Program-made: the position numbers and the translations under genes
Part shown: positions 38,214 to 46,063 of the stretch, one piece after another
How positions within the stretch are numbered: position 1 is the stretch's first letter
Layout: each line of letters begins with the position of its first letter
Notes under the pieces: generated by a model
The model's input: the letters and a program-made list of their open reading frames with translations, nothing else
The model's database searches: none
What the model was told of the DNA's origin: nothing
Source of the DNA: a bacterium
Lineage (GTDB): Bacteria; Fibrobacterota; Fibrobacteria; UBA11236
Reading direction: 5' to 3'
Assembly: GCA_900299345.1 (NCBI GenBank)
Contig: OMJM01000022.1
Location: 1-64,000, forward strand
DNA length: 64,000 bases

Positions 38214-38921
38214 TCAAAACCTCACCCACGCCACCGCGCCGGGTTTCAATCCGCCGCTTGAGGATGGAAAAAGTTCGGGAGCAAAACCAAAGTGTTGAGC
38301 AGTCGCTTTCTCATTGGCCCTCTTCACAGCGTCATGTGTGTCTATGAGGCTGTACAATGTCCCGATAGTATAGCATACGATACCGCCGGCAATCAGACCG
38401 CCACCACCAGCACCTTCTTCCGAAAACATGCTGTTAGCCAATTGCTCTACCCCGAACGCAAAAACCGAGAGCCCAACGGCGCGAAACCCTATGCCTGACA
38501 TTGCTTGGGAAGCGGAACCGGCATAGAATTGTCCCAAGGAAGGACCCACTAATCCAACTATTGCAAGAGGAATGATCTCACCTGCCATTGGGTGACCTTC
38601 TTGAACGAGGCTTTTGGCCCAAATCAGGGGCACCAAAGTGCCACCAAGTGCCCATGTATAGGCCACTCCTTCATCTTTTGACGTCAAGATTTTTTCAGGA
38701 ATGGATTTAGTCGGGGCTGTCACGGCCCTGAGTGAGGAATCCGGCAGATGGTATTCAACGGTACTTCCATCGTTCCTATATTCGATAATCTTTCCGTCGG
38801 GAAGCGTGTCGATCCATGTCTTTGAAACGTCGTGGGCTTCTGGAAAGGATTGTGCCGAAACAGAAATGACAAGGGACAGGATAAAAGGCAAAGCTGTCAG
38901 CAACCTGTGGCAGGACTTCAT
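38214..38921 (-). CDS. Exported membrane protein, paralogue of 34699-35256
   Basis: The 235-residue product has a signal peptide (about 1-23, ending VSAQ), an extra hydrophilic N-terminal segment (DGKIIEYRNDGSTVEYH) and then the paralogous region shared with 34699-35256: AYTWALGGTL, GPSLGQFYAGSA, YSLIDTHDAVKRANE and the GLKPGAVAWVRF terminus. Several hydrophobic stretches could span or line a membrane. A clean AGGAG ribosome site precedes ATG 38921. It is the first gene of the minus-strand envelope cluster, and 128 nt separate it from the next gene. Confidence 0.75.
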   Translation of the reverse strand: MKSCHRLLTALPFILSLVISVSAQSFPEAHDVSKTWIDTLPDGKIIEYRNDGSTVEYHLPDSSLRAVTAPTKSIPEKILTSKDEGVAYTWALGGTLVPLIWAKSLVQEGHPMAGEIIPLAIVGLVGPSLGQFYAGSASQAMSGIGFRAVGLSVFAFGVEQLANSMFSEEGAGGGGLIAGGIVCYTIGTLYSLIDTHDAVKRANEKATAQHFGFAPELFPSSSGGLKPGAVAWVRF

Positions 38922-39008
38922 ACCCAGCTCCTGTTGAATACCGAGAATTGGACGCGACCTTGGTCAAAATGGTAACCATTGAGGCCGGGATGAAACCGGG
39001 CCGGGTGC

Positions 39009-39016
39009 TATATTTG
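39009..39016 (+). promoter_or_regulatory. TAnnTTTG promoter element of icd
   Basis: TATATTTG lies 53 nt before the icd start. The predicted leader contains a perfect hairpin, CCCTTG-AAAT-CAAGGG, at about 39031-39046. Confidence 0.45.
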
Positions 39017-39069
39017 CTCCTCCATCCCGTCCCTTGAAATCAAGGGATTCAAGGCTTTTTCGGAGAATC

Positions 39070-40407
39070 ATGTCCTACCAGCACATCAAAATCCCCGCAC
39101 GCGGTGAACGCATTCAAATCGACTCTCACGGCAAGCTCCAAGTTCCGGACGAGCCCATCATTCCCTTCATCGAAGGTGATGGAACCGGGCCGGACATCTG
39201 GAAGTCTTCTCAATATCTGCTCGACGAAGCGGTGCGCAAGGTGTACGGCGGAAAAAAGAAAATCGCGTGGATGGAAGTCTACGCAGGAGAAAAGTCCACG
39301 AAGGTTTATGGCGAGGGCCAATGGCTTCCCGATGAAACCATCGACGCCTTCAAGGAATACCTCGTCGGCATCAAGGGCCCGTTGACCACGCCGGTGGGGA
39401 AGGGTATCCGCTCCTTGAATGTGGCATTGCGTCAGATTCTCGATCTCTACGTGTGCCTCCGGCCGGTGCGTTGGTTCCAGGGTGTACCTTCTCCGGTCAA
39501 GCATCCCGAAAAAGTGGACATGGTGATCTTCCGGGAAAACACTGAAGACATTTATGCCGGCATCGAGTGGGCAGGCGGTTCGGCCGAGGCCAACAAGGTT
39601 CTCGCGTTTCTGCAGAAGGAATTCCCGAAAGAGTTTTCCAAGATCCGTTTTGGAACCGAAGAAGCTTCGCAAGGCTGGCAGAAGAAACTGGAATCCATCG
39701 GCGCTCCGTCGCGTACGGTTGCCGTGGACGTGGGTGTGGGCATCAAGCCCGTGAGTTATCTCGGCACGGAGCGTTTGGTGCACAGCGCCATCTCCTACGC
39801 CATTGCGCACAAGCGCAAGAGCGTGACTTTGGTGCACAAAGGCAACATCATGAAGTTCACCGAAGGCGGCTTCCGCGACTGGGGCTACAAGGTGGCCAAA
39901 GACTTTTTCGGCGCCGTGGAAATCGACGGTGGCCCGTGGTGCAAGATCCCCGAGGGCAAACCTGGCGCAGGATTGGTCATCAAGGATTCCATTGCCGACA
40001 TTGCGTTGCAGCAGGTGCTGACACGTCCCGAGGATTTCGACGTGATCGCCACGCTCAACCTGAACGGGGATTATCTCTCCGACGCTTTGGCTGCGCAAGT
40101 GGGTGGCATCGGTATTGCGCCCGGTGGCAATCTGAATTACCTCACCGGCCACGCGATCTTCGAGGCCACGCACGGCACTGCGCCCAAGTACGCGAATCTG
40201 GATAAAGTGAATCCGGGTTCGGTGGTGCTGTCCGGCGTGATGATGTTGGAGCATCTCGGCTGGCAGGAAGCAGCCGATCGCATCGTGAAAGCCATGGAAA
40301 CGGTGATTTCTCGCAAGGAAGTCACTTATGATTTCGCACGATTGATGGAAGGCGCGCGGGAAGTGAAATGTTCGGAGTTCGGGCGGTTGGTGGCGGAAGC
40401 CATTTGA
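39070..40407 (+). CDS. icd: Isocitrate dehydrogenase (NADP-type)
   Basis: This TCA-cycle enzyme decarboxylates isocitrate to 2-oxoglutarate. The 445 residues match the long bacterial NADP form. [12 protein letters not shown] opens the fold, [22 protein letters not shown] carries the substrate Ser and Arg residues, and [19 protein letters not shown] contains the Lys-Tyr pair that selects NADP in the E. coli enzyme. CGGAGAATC precedes ATG 39070; the track start at 39034 falls in the leader. It is followed by citrate synthase after 22 nt, forming a two-gene unit. Confidence 0.96.
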   Translation: MSYQHIKIPARGERIQIDSHGKLQVPDEPIIPFIEGDGTGPDIWKSSQYLLDEAVRKVYGGKKKIAWMEVYAGEKSTKVYGEGQWLPDETIDAFKEYLVGIKGPLTTPVGKGIRSLNVALRQILDLYVCLRPVRWFQGVPSPVKHPEKVDMVIFRENTEDIYAGIEWAGGSAEANKVLAFLQKEFPKEFSKIRFGTEEASQGWQKKLESIGAPSRTVAVDVGVGIKPVSYLGTERLVHSAISYAIAHKRKSVTLVHKGNIMKFTEGGFRDWGYKVAKDFFGAVEIDGGPWCKIPEGKPGAGLVIKDSIADIALQQVLTRPEDFDVIATLNLNGDYLSDALAAQVGGIGIAPGGNLNYLTGHAIFEATHGTAPKYANLDKVNPGSVVLSGVMMLEHLGWQEAADRIVKAMETVISRKEVTYDFARLMEGAREVKCSEFGRLVAEAI

Positions 40408-40429
40408 CTTTCAGATAAGGCGGGACGCT

Positions 40430-41602
40430 ATGTCGGGCGGCGAAGAAGTTCTTTTCAGCATTACGCGAGCGCATCTGGATACCGGCATGCGCGGTTTCCC
40501 CGTGGGCACCTGTCCATTGAGCGACGTGGACCCGGTCAAGGGATTGAGTTATGGCGGATATCCCATCGCCCAGCTCGCGGAGCGTCAACCCGAGGAAGTC
40601 ATCTATCTGCTGCTGAACAAGCAACTGCCCGACGCGGCGCAACTCGCGGCGTTCCGACAGGAGTTGATCAAGAACTCACGCCTCCATCCTGAAATGCTGG
40701 AGAAATTGAGCGCTTTGCCGCGTCATGGACACCCCATGAAATGGCTGATGTCTGCCATCGTGCTCATGGGCATGTATTCTGGAACGGGAGATTACCGCAA
40801 AGATTGCTTGCAGGTGATTGCACAGCTTCCGGAAGCAGTGGCCGCCATTTTCCGCATCCGTTCCGGTTGGGGAGAATTGATTCCTTCCAAGCCAGAGCTG
40901 GGTTACATGGAGAACTTCGCCCACATGCTCGGTGCACCGGGTGCGGGTCCTGAACTCATTCATCTTTTGCGTGTATTCAACATCCTGCACATGGATCACG
41001 GTGGCGGAAATCTTTCCACCTTCGTGGGCAAGGCCATCGCTTCCGGACATGAGGACATGTATGGTTCGCTTGCGGGAGCCATGGCGGGGTTGGCTGGCCC
41101 ATTGCACGGAATGGCTAATCAGGAGTGTTTGCGCTTTCTGAAGACCGTGGCTAAGGATATCAAAGATCCTTCCAATGAAACTCAGGTCGCTGAGTATGTG
41201 GAGAACCTTCTGAACTCCGGCGGGGTTCTGTATGGATTTGGACATGCGGTATTACGCGTCGAAGATCCTCGCGCCACGGTCCAATATGCCCTGGGTGAAA
41301 AAATTGCCGCCAAGGATCCCCTGTTCCGGTTGGCCGTGACTTTGCGCAAGGTGGGGAGCGAAGCGCTCAAGAAACGCGGCAAGGTGAGTGACCCTTATCC
41401 GAATGTCGATGCCGTCTCCGGATGTTTGTTGAGCGCCTGCGGTTTGGCGGATGAGAGCTATTACACAGTGCTATTCGGTCTGGCGCGCTGCGTGGGTATT
41501 GCGGCCCAGATCGCATGGGAACGCACTGAGGCCCGCGGAGGCAAGGGCACCCCAATTGTGCGCCCATCCTATCTATATACCGGCCCTGAAATAAAGGCTT
41601 GA
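40430..41602 (+). CDS. gltA: Citrate synthase
   Basis: The 390-residue enzyme condenses acetyl-CoA and oxaloacetate. Catalytic residues are visible: His in ILHMDHGGGNLST, His in YGFGHAVLRVEDPR and Asp in PYPNVDAVSG. AGLAGPLHGMANQECL is the family loop. The N-terminus is compact and lacks the beta-domain of the E. coli allosteric hexameric form, so a dimeric type resembling the mitochondrial enzyme is likely. It is co-directional with icd and close to it, which would couple entry and oxidation steps of the TCA cycle feeding gltBD. Confidence 0.94.
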   Translation: MSGGEEVLFSITRAHLDTGMRGFPVGTCPLSDVDPVKGLSYGGYPIAQLAERQPEEVIYLLLNKQLPDAAQLAAFRQELIKNSRLHPEMLEKLSALPRHGHPMKWLMSAIVLMGMYSGTGDYRKDCLQVIAQLPEAVAAIFRIRSGWGELIPSKPELGYMENFAHMLGAPGAGPELIHLLRVFNILHMDHGGGNLSTFVGKAIASGHEDMYGSLAGAMAGLAGPLHGMANQECLRFLKTVAKDIKDPSNETQVAEYVENLLNSGGVLYGFGHAVLRVEDPRATVQYALGEKIAAKDPLFRLAVTLRKVGSEALKKRGKVSDPYPNVDAVSGCLLSACGLADESYYTVLFGLARCVGIAAQIAWERTEARGGKGTPIVRPSYLYTGPEIKA

Positions 41603-41726
41603 AGTCGTTTCTAGGTAGCCCCAATCCGTCTAACTTCCGGTGGCGTTTTCGGTTAGAAGGTCCGCACCCTCAAGGGGGCGACGCCCCTATTTTCCTCAAG
41701 ACGAGACAGGGAAGAGGGGGTAAAAG

Positions 41727-41840
41727 ATGCCGAAAAATCATATTTCTGTTACCTTAAACGCCCACGATCCTTGCTGGGAGGTCCGTTCGGGATTTTTCAT
41801 CGGGGATTTTTTAACCAGCAACGAGAAGGATGAGACATGA
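41727..41840 (+). CDS. Short upstream ORF (37 aa) before the RRM gene
   Basis: ATG 41727 follows AGAGGGGG at good spacing, and the frame runs 37 codons to TGA at 41838-41840, overlapping the ATG of the RRM gene (ATGA). The peptide (MPKNHISVTL... to ...NEKDET) has no signal or known motif. The ORF is too short for the track. Translational coupling or a leader-peptide control of the RRM gene is possible. Chance cannot be excluded without comparison to relatives. Confidence 0.4.
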   Translation: MPKNHISVTLNAHDPCWEVRSGFFIGDFLTSNEKDET

Positions 41841-42109
41841 ATTTATTCGTAGGAAATTTGTCCTGGGGCGTCACTCAGGATGAATTGCACGCAGCCTTTG
41901 CCGCTTTCGGCCAGGTTGGATCCGCCAAGATCATGATGGATCGCGAGACGGGAAAGCCGCGCGGCTTTGCCTTCGTGGATATGCCCAATGACGGCGAGGC
42001 CCAGAAGGCCATCGAAGCGCTGAACGGCAAGGATTTCAAGGGCCGCCCCTTGAACGTCAATGAAGCCCGTCCGCGCGAGAACCGCCCCCGTCCTCAGAAT
42101 CGCTGGTAA
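41837..42109 (+). CDS. RRM-domain RNA-binding protein
   Basis: The 90-residue protein is almost wholly a single RNA recognition motif, with RNP2 LFVGNL at residues 3-8 and RNP1 KPRGFAFVDM at about 39-48. A short Arg/Pro/Asn tail (RPRENRPRPQNRW) follows. Such small RRM proteins in bacteria (cyanobacterial Rbp-like) are often cold- or stress-induced RNA chaperones. A GAAGGA site precedes the ATG. The leader of more than 200 nt contains the overlapping uORF and a hairpin, suggesting post-transcriptional control. Confidence 0.93.
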   Translation: MNLFVGNLSWGVTQDELHAAFAAFGQVGSAKIMMDRETGKPRGFAFVDMPNDGEAQKAIEALNGKDFKGRPLNVNEARPRENRPRPQNRW

Positions 42110-42121
42110 GATCGAAACGAG

Positions 42122-42139
42122 AGCCGCTTCATCGCGGCT
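42122..42139 (+). terminator. Hairpin after the RRM gene
   Basis: AGCCGC-TTCATC-GCGGCT is a perfect 6-bp stem 13 nt after the RRM stop. A second stem, CTCCG/CGGAG, follows at about 42155-42170. There is no long U-tract, so termination is only probable. Confidence 0.45.
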
Positions 42140-42187
42140 TACTCCTTCCCATCTCCGCTTGACCGGAGAGGGAATCGCATCATCCCA

Positions 42188-43399
42188 TTGAAACGTCATC
42201 CTTCCACAGGCTTGGGTTCCCTCAGGGGCCCGAGCCTTGTGATGTTTTTGGGTTTTGTCGGTCTCTCGGCCGGACAGTTCCACGGATATCTGTTTGAGAG
42301 GATGGGCTTTTTTCCGCTCCAGATTGGCATCCTTCTGTTTTCCGGGTACGCAGCCGGCATTGTGGCTCCCATCGTGCAAGTGCGTGCCATCCGGTGGCTG
42401 CGTGGTCCCCGTCGTCCGTTGATGCTCATCCTCGCCGGCGCAGGGCTTGGCATGGCGTTTTTACCGCATGTTCATGGATTCTTCGCAGTGGCCATGATTT
42501 TTTTCATGGCGCTTTTCTGCACGGCCAGCATCTCCACGTTGATTACCGCCTGCTCCCTCGAAGTGACGCGGGATCGTGGTCGTTGGCTGTACTTCGTCAT
42601 ACGGACCCTGGGAACGATCGGATATCTCGTGGGGTGCGTGGCCAGTTATTTCCGTTCCACTCCGGAGTCGCTTCCGTTTCTCTATCTCGGTTTCGGTGGG
42701 GCGTTCATTGCCGCCCTGGCCGTGGCGACAGTTGATCTCCGGCCCGCAGACCCCCGACAGGCGCCGGAGGATGCGGAGGTGGTGGAACATCCCCGCGCAG
42801 CTCCGGGGTTTCGCCGCGCGCTGCAGCTGTTTTCCGATCCACTGACCGCGCGTTTGTTATGGACGCTGGGTGTGATGAATTTTGCCAATGCGATGGTGAC
42901 TCTCGCGCAGGGAAATTATCTGGCCTCGCGATTTTCCGGCGGACAGAGCGTGATCAGTGAAGCGTGGATCGTGGCGACCTTTTGCGAGATTCCCCTCATG
43001 CTGTTTTGTGCATGGTTGATGCGCCGCCACGGCCTGCGCGCAGTAATCACCTTTGGATTGCTGGGAACGGTTTTGAAACTGGTATTGACGGGAATCGCCG
43101 GATCACGGGGCGTCTATTTTCTTGGCCTCATGGTTCACGGGTGTTTCTTTTCCGGGGCACTGGTGGGTTTTAACCTCTATGTGGATCAACGCTTTCCGGT
43201 GGCTGATAGGCCGTCGTTGCAGGCTCTGGGGACATTATTCTATCAGGGAATTCCCACTGCGCTCGCGGGTTTGGCTGTTGGCACTGTCTGGCACTTTTGG
43301 GGTCTGCGCTCCGTCTTTTGGATCGCGGGAATGATCGCTATGATGACAGGGGTTACGGCTTTCAAGCTGCTGCCCCGGCTGTCCTCATCGCGCGCCTAG
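42188..43399 (+). CDS. Major facilitator superfamily permease (MFS_1-like)
   Basis: The 403-residue integral membrane protein shows about 12 hydrophobic segments in two halves split by a charged loop (DPRQAPEDAEVVEHPRA, about 185-205). The pattern RDRGRWLYFVIRTLGTIGY and the second half (FFSGALVGFNLYVDQRF) match the LacY/NupG-type MFS_1-like group that moves sugars or nucleosides with protons. The substrate is unknown. The TTG start at 42188 gives a polar N-terminus before helix 1; ATG 42242 would cut into it. No strong ribosome site is visible. Confidence 0.8.
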   Translation: MKRHPSTGLGSLRGPSLVMFLGFVGLSAGQFHGYLFERMGFFPLQIGILLFSGYAAGIVAPIVQVRAIRWLRGPRRPLMLILAGAGLGMAFLPHVHGFFAVAMIFFMALFCTASISTLITACSLEVTRDRGRWLYFVIRTLGTIGYLVGCVASYFRSTPESLPFLYLGFGGAFIAALAVATVDLRPADPRQAPEDAEVVEHPRAAPGFRRALQLFSDPLTARLLWTLGVMNFANAMVTLAQGNYLASRFSGGQSVISEAWIVATFCEIPLMLFCAWLMRRHGLRAVITFGLLGTVLKLVLTGIAGSRGVYFLGLMVHGCFFSGALVGFNLYVDQRFPVADRPSLQALGTLFYQGIPTALAGLAVGTVWHFWGLRSVFWIAGMIAMMTGVTAFKLLPRLSSSRA

Positions 43400-43411
43400 C
43401 CTCGTCGGGCG

Positions 43412-43419
43412 TATATTTA
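43412..43419 (+). promoter_or_regulatory. TATATTTA promoter-like element of the TSP3/OmpA gene
   Basis: TATATTTA matches TAnnTTTG except for the last base and lies 23 nt before ATG 43443. The short leader contains GGAGGG. Confidence 0.35.
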
Positions 43420-43442
43420 CACACGAGATTTCCGGAGGGTTC

Positions 43443-44471
43443 ATGCGCAAGCTTTCCTGGTTGTTCGCCGTGATGTTCTGGATGACGGCCCACGTTCCCG
43501 CCGTGGCCGGGGATTCGGATGATGACGGCATTCCGAACAAATACGATTTATGTCCCAAGGAACCCGAGGATATGGACGGGTTCGAGGACACGGACGGTTG
43601 TCCGGATCCTGACAACGACAAGGATGGAGTCTGCGATCCGTGGGTGGGGGAGAAAGGCCAGTCAGACAAATACGCCCCAATCTGCAAGGGCTCCGATCAA
43701 TGCGTCAATGATCCCGAGGATCGGGATGGTTTTCAGGACGATGATGGCTGCCCGGATTTGGACAACGACAACGATGCAGTGATCGACACCCATGACAAAT
43801 GTCCGAACATTCCTGAGGATATGGACGGGTTCGAGGATGAGGATGGCTGCCCGGATCCGGACAACGACAAGGACGGTTTGTGCGATCCGTGGGTGATGGA
43901 AAAAGGTCAGTCCGATAAATACGCCTCGATGTGCAAGAGCGTGGATGTTTGTGCAAATGATGCCGAAGACAAGGATGGGTTTGAGGACACGGACGGCTGC
44001 CCGGATCCGGACAATGACAAGGACGGAATTCCCGATGTGCAGGACAAATGCCCCAACCAGCCGGAAACGGTGAATGGCGTCGAGGATGAGGACGGATGTC
44101 CCGACAAGATGCATCCGCCGCTGCAACGATCGCAGTTGTTGCCTGTCGTAAAGTTCCGCACGGCCACCGCAGAGCTGACTGTTGAGGCGGAGTCGGCGTT
44201 GGAAGAGTTCGGCAAACAACTGGCGGAGTATCCGGACTCCACCGTTGAGATTCGTCTGGGAGCTGCATGGCACAGCAGCGAGAAGAAGGACAAATATTTG
44301 AACCTGATGCAGACGCGTTCCAAGGCGATTGTGGATTTCCTTGTGGGCAAAGGTGTCAAATTGCGCCAGTTGCGTGAGCTCGAATATACGCCGGATAACA
44401 TGAAAGTTCTCAAAGGGACGGATCAGGACTTCAACAAGGAGAAGCCTTTGGAGATATTCCTGCTCAATTAA
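43443..44471 (+). CDS. Thrombospondin type 3 repeat / OmpA-like outer membrane protein
   Basis: The 342-residue product has a signal peptide (1-22, ending AVAG). Residues 23-225 are Ca-binding TSP3 repeats (DxDxDGxxD units such as DTDGCPDPDNDKDG). From about 235 an OmpA C-terminal-like domain follows (LLPVVKFRTATAELTVEAESALEEFGKQLAEYP...), expected to bind peptidoglycan, although its last strands are atypical. An 83-residue block is duplicated in tandem. The protein probably anchors or spaces the outer membrane. A GGAGGG ribosome site precedes the ATG. The next gene begins 25 nt downstream. Confidence 0.88.
   Translation: MRKLSWLFAVMFWMTAHVPAVAGDSDDDGIPNKYDLCPKEPEDMDGFEDTDGCPDPDNDKDGVCDPWVGEKGQSDKYAPICKGSDQCVNDPEDRDGFQDDDGCPDLDNDNDAVIDTHDKCPNIPEDMDGFEDEDGCPDPDNDKDGLCDPWVMEKGQSDKYASMCKSVDVCANDAEDKDGFEDTDGCPDPDNDKDGIPDVQDKCPNQPETVNGVEDEDGCPDKMHPPLQRSQLLPVVKFRTATAELTVEAESALEEFGKQLAEYPDSTVEIRLGAAWHSSEKKDKYLNLMQTRSKAIVDFLVGKGVKLRQLRELEYTPDNMKVLKGTDQDFNKEKPLEIFLLN
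43566..44063 (+). repeat. Tandem 249-bp duplication within the TSP3 region
   Basis: Units at 43566-43814 and 43815-44063 both start GAGGATATGGACGGGTTCGA and encode 83 residues each, sharing the CDPWV.EKGQSDKYA segment with its extra Cys pair. Confidence 0.85.
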
Positions 44472-44496
44472 AGCAGGAAGTCTTCGGGAGGATGGT

Positions 44497-45291
44497 TTGC
44501 GTCGTTTCGTTTCACTGATTCTTGTGGTGGTCGCCTTTGGTGGAGCAGAGTTGCCCAAGGCCTGGCTTGGTATTTCGTTCGAGGACATCCCCGCAGCACA
44601 GGCTCCGAAGGAATATGCCCCCTTTGCGGAGGAAGGGCCGGTTCGTATCGTCAAGGTTTTCAAAGGCGCGTCCGCGGATCAGGCCGGGTTGAAGGCGGGG
44701 GACTACCTGCTGGGTATCAATGGAGTACTGTTGCACGGCCGCAAGACCTTGCTGGATACCATCCAAAGCAAGAGTGTCGGCGACATGGTGGATTTGAAGC
44801 TCGGCCGCAATGGCAAAATGCTCAAGCAGAAGCTTGCACTGTCGCCCCGGCCCGAGGATATGCGCACACTTACGCAAACTCTCGTTGGAAGTCCCGCGCC
44901 AGAATTGCGCGGCAAGTATTATCACCATCCAGCGGGCTTGCTGTCGAAATTGAAAGGGAAGGCGGTATTGCTCGACTTTTGGGCCACGTGGTGTGGTCCT
45001 TGCCGCATGACTTTGCCCGGGTTGCAGGCCGTATACGAGCGATACAAGGACAAAGGTTTGGTCGTGATTGGAATCAGCTCCGAGGACAGCGGAACTTTGA
45101 ATGCGTTCCAATCCCAGAACAAGCTGGCCTATTCCCTGATGCAGGACGCCGGAGGGTTGGGCATGCGGGATTATGCGGCGTTTGCGTATCCGACTTTGGT
45201 GCTCATCGATCGCAAGGGAATTGTGCAGCGGGTCGAAGTGGGGGGCCACGACGAGGAGAGCATCGATCGTTGGGTCCGCGAGTTGCTTTGA
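44497..45291 (+). CDS. Exported PDZ-thioredoxin (TlpA-like) fusion
   Basis: The 264-residue protein has a signal peptide (about 1-17). A PDZ domain follows (about 40-112: AWLGISFEDI..., GASADQAGLKAGDYLLGINGV), then a TlpA/ResA-type thioredoxin domain with active site C166-GPC-169 in FWATWCGPCRM and the cis-Pro loop FAYPTLVLID. TlpA proteins reduce periplasmic disulfides, for example in apocytochrome c maturation; the PDZ domain would recruit a partner or substrate. This combination is uncommon. The start is TTG 44497, set by GGGAGGA upstream; an ATG at 44492 is out of frame. Confidence 0.88.
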   Translation: MRRFVSLILVVVAFGGAELPKAWLGISFEDIPAAQAPKEYAPFAEEGPVRIVKVFKGASADQAGLKAGDYLLGINGVLLHGRKTLLDTIQSKSVGDMVDLKLGRNGKMLKQKLALSPRPEDMRTLTQTLVGSPAPELRGKYYHHPAGLLSKLKGKAVLLDFWATWCGPCRMTLPGLQAVYERYKDKGLVVIGISSEDSGTLNAFQSQNKLAYSLMQDAGGLGMRDYAAFAYPTLVLIDRKGIVQRVEVGGHDEESIDRWVRELL

Positions 45292-45295
45292 TCGC

Positions 45296-45997
45296 TCAAC
45301 GCTTCGGCGGTTCGAAGTAGTCTGGAAACCGTTCCCGCAGGGAGGAAAATCCTTCCGCTCCTACTATCAGGTGATCGATCAACGGGATGCCTAGCAATCG
45401 TCCCGAATCGGAAAGTCGGCGCGTGATCGAAAGATCATCCGTGGAGGGCTCCAGGGAACCGCTGGGATGGTTGTGCGCCACCAGAATACTTACCGCCCGA
45501 TCTTCGAGGGCACAGGCGAATGTTTCGCGTGGATGCACCTGACTTTGGTTCGCCAATCCCACCGTGATTTCGTGCATCTTGATGGCCTGATGTGCTCCAT
45601 CCAGCGTGACGACCACGAAGCATTCCTGTTTCCGTCCCCGTAAGGTTCCCAGTAACGGCAAAGCGTCTTGAGGCTTGCGGACGCGAACGCGGCGGCGAGG
45701 AGTGAGAAATCTTCGTGACAGTTCCAACGCCGCGAGAAGCTGTCCGCCTTTTCCCGGACCCATTCCGCTGATGCGGCAGAGTTCCCCTAACGTGGGTTCA
45801 TCCATGACGGAGGACAGATATGCCGCGACTTCATGTGCGAGTGCCAGCACATCCTTGCCACTTTGGCCGCGCCCAAACAGCACAGCCAGAAGTTCCTCGT
45901 TGGTGAGCGCACTGGCACCTTCCCGGTTCAGCCGTTCACGAGGGCGTTGTTCATGGGAGAGCTCCTTCAGCGAGATTCTGTGATCCATGCGCCTCAT
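45296..45997 (-). CDS. radC: RadC family (JAB1/MPN metalloprotease-like) protein
   Basis: The 233-residue protein has an N-terminal helix-hairpin-helix-like part (ISGMGPGKGGQLLAALEL, about 76-93) and the RadC/MPN core with the JAMM motif HNHPSGSLEPSTDD, including both His and the Asp metal ligands. The upstream Glu is in VGLANQSQVHPRE. The role is unsettled; DNA repair was originally proposed and is disputed. The length is normal. The ATG at 45997 and the one at 45988 are both possible starts. The 3' end is 4 nt from the convergent PDZ-thioredoxin gene. Confidence 0.93.
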   Translation of the reverse strand: MRRMDHRISLKELSHEQRPRERLNREGASALTNEELLAVLFGRGQSGKDVLALAHEVAAYLSSVMDEPTLGELCRISGMGPGKGGQLLAALELSRRFLTPRRRVRVRKPQDALPLLGTLRGRKQECFVVVTLDGAHQAIKMHEITVGLANQSQVHPRETFACALEDRAVSILVAHNHPSGSLEPSTDDLSITRRLSDSGRLLGIPLIDHLIVGAEGFSSLRERFPDYFEPPKR

Positions 45998-46020
45998 GGT
46001 AGAGAAATGGCACTGTCGTA

Positions 46021-46040
46021 GGAGTGACGGCGGTCACGCC
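46021..46040. repeat. Palindrome GGAGTGAC-N4-GTCACGCC, copy 1
   Basis: GGAGTGACGGCGGTCACGCC lies between radC and the polytopic membrane protein gene. It has the same arms and spacing as the copy at 47305-47324, so the two flank the membrane protein gene. Confidence 0.6.
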
Positions 46041-46063
46041 GGGTTGATATAAATTTCAGGGAA

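Noticed and set aside
41682-41698. Short GC hairpin AGGGGGCGACGCCCCT as a third copy of the GTAGGGGCG palindrome
   Set aside because: The arms share only the GGGGCG core and have no matching flanks; it may simply be a weak terminator of gltA.
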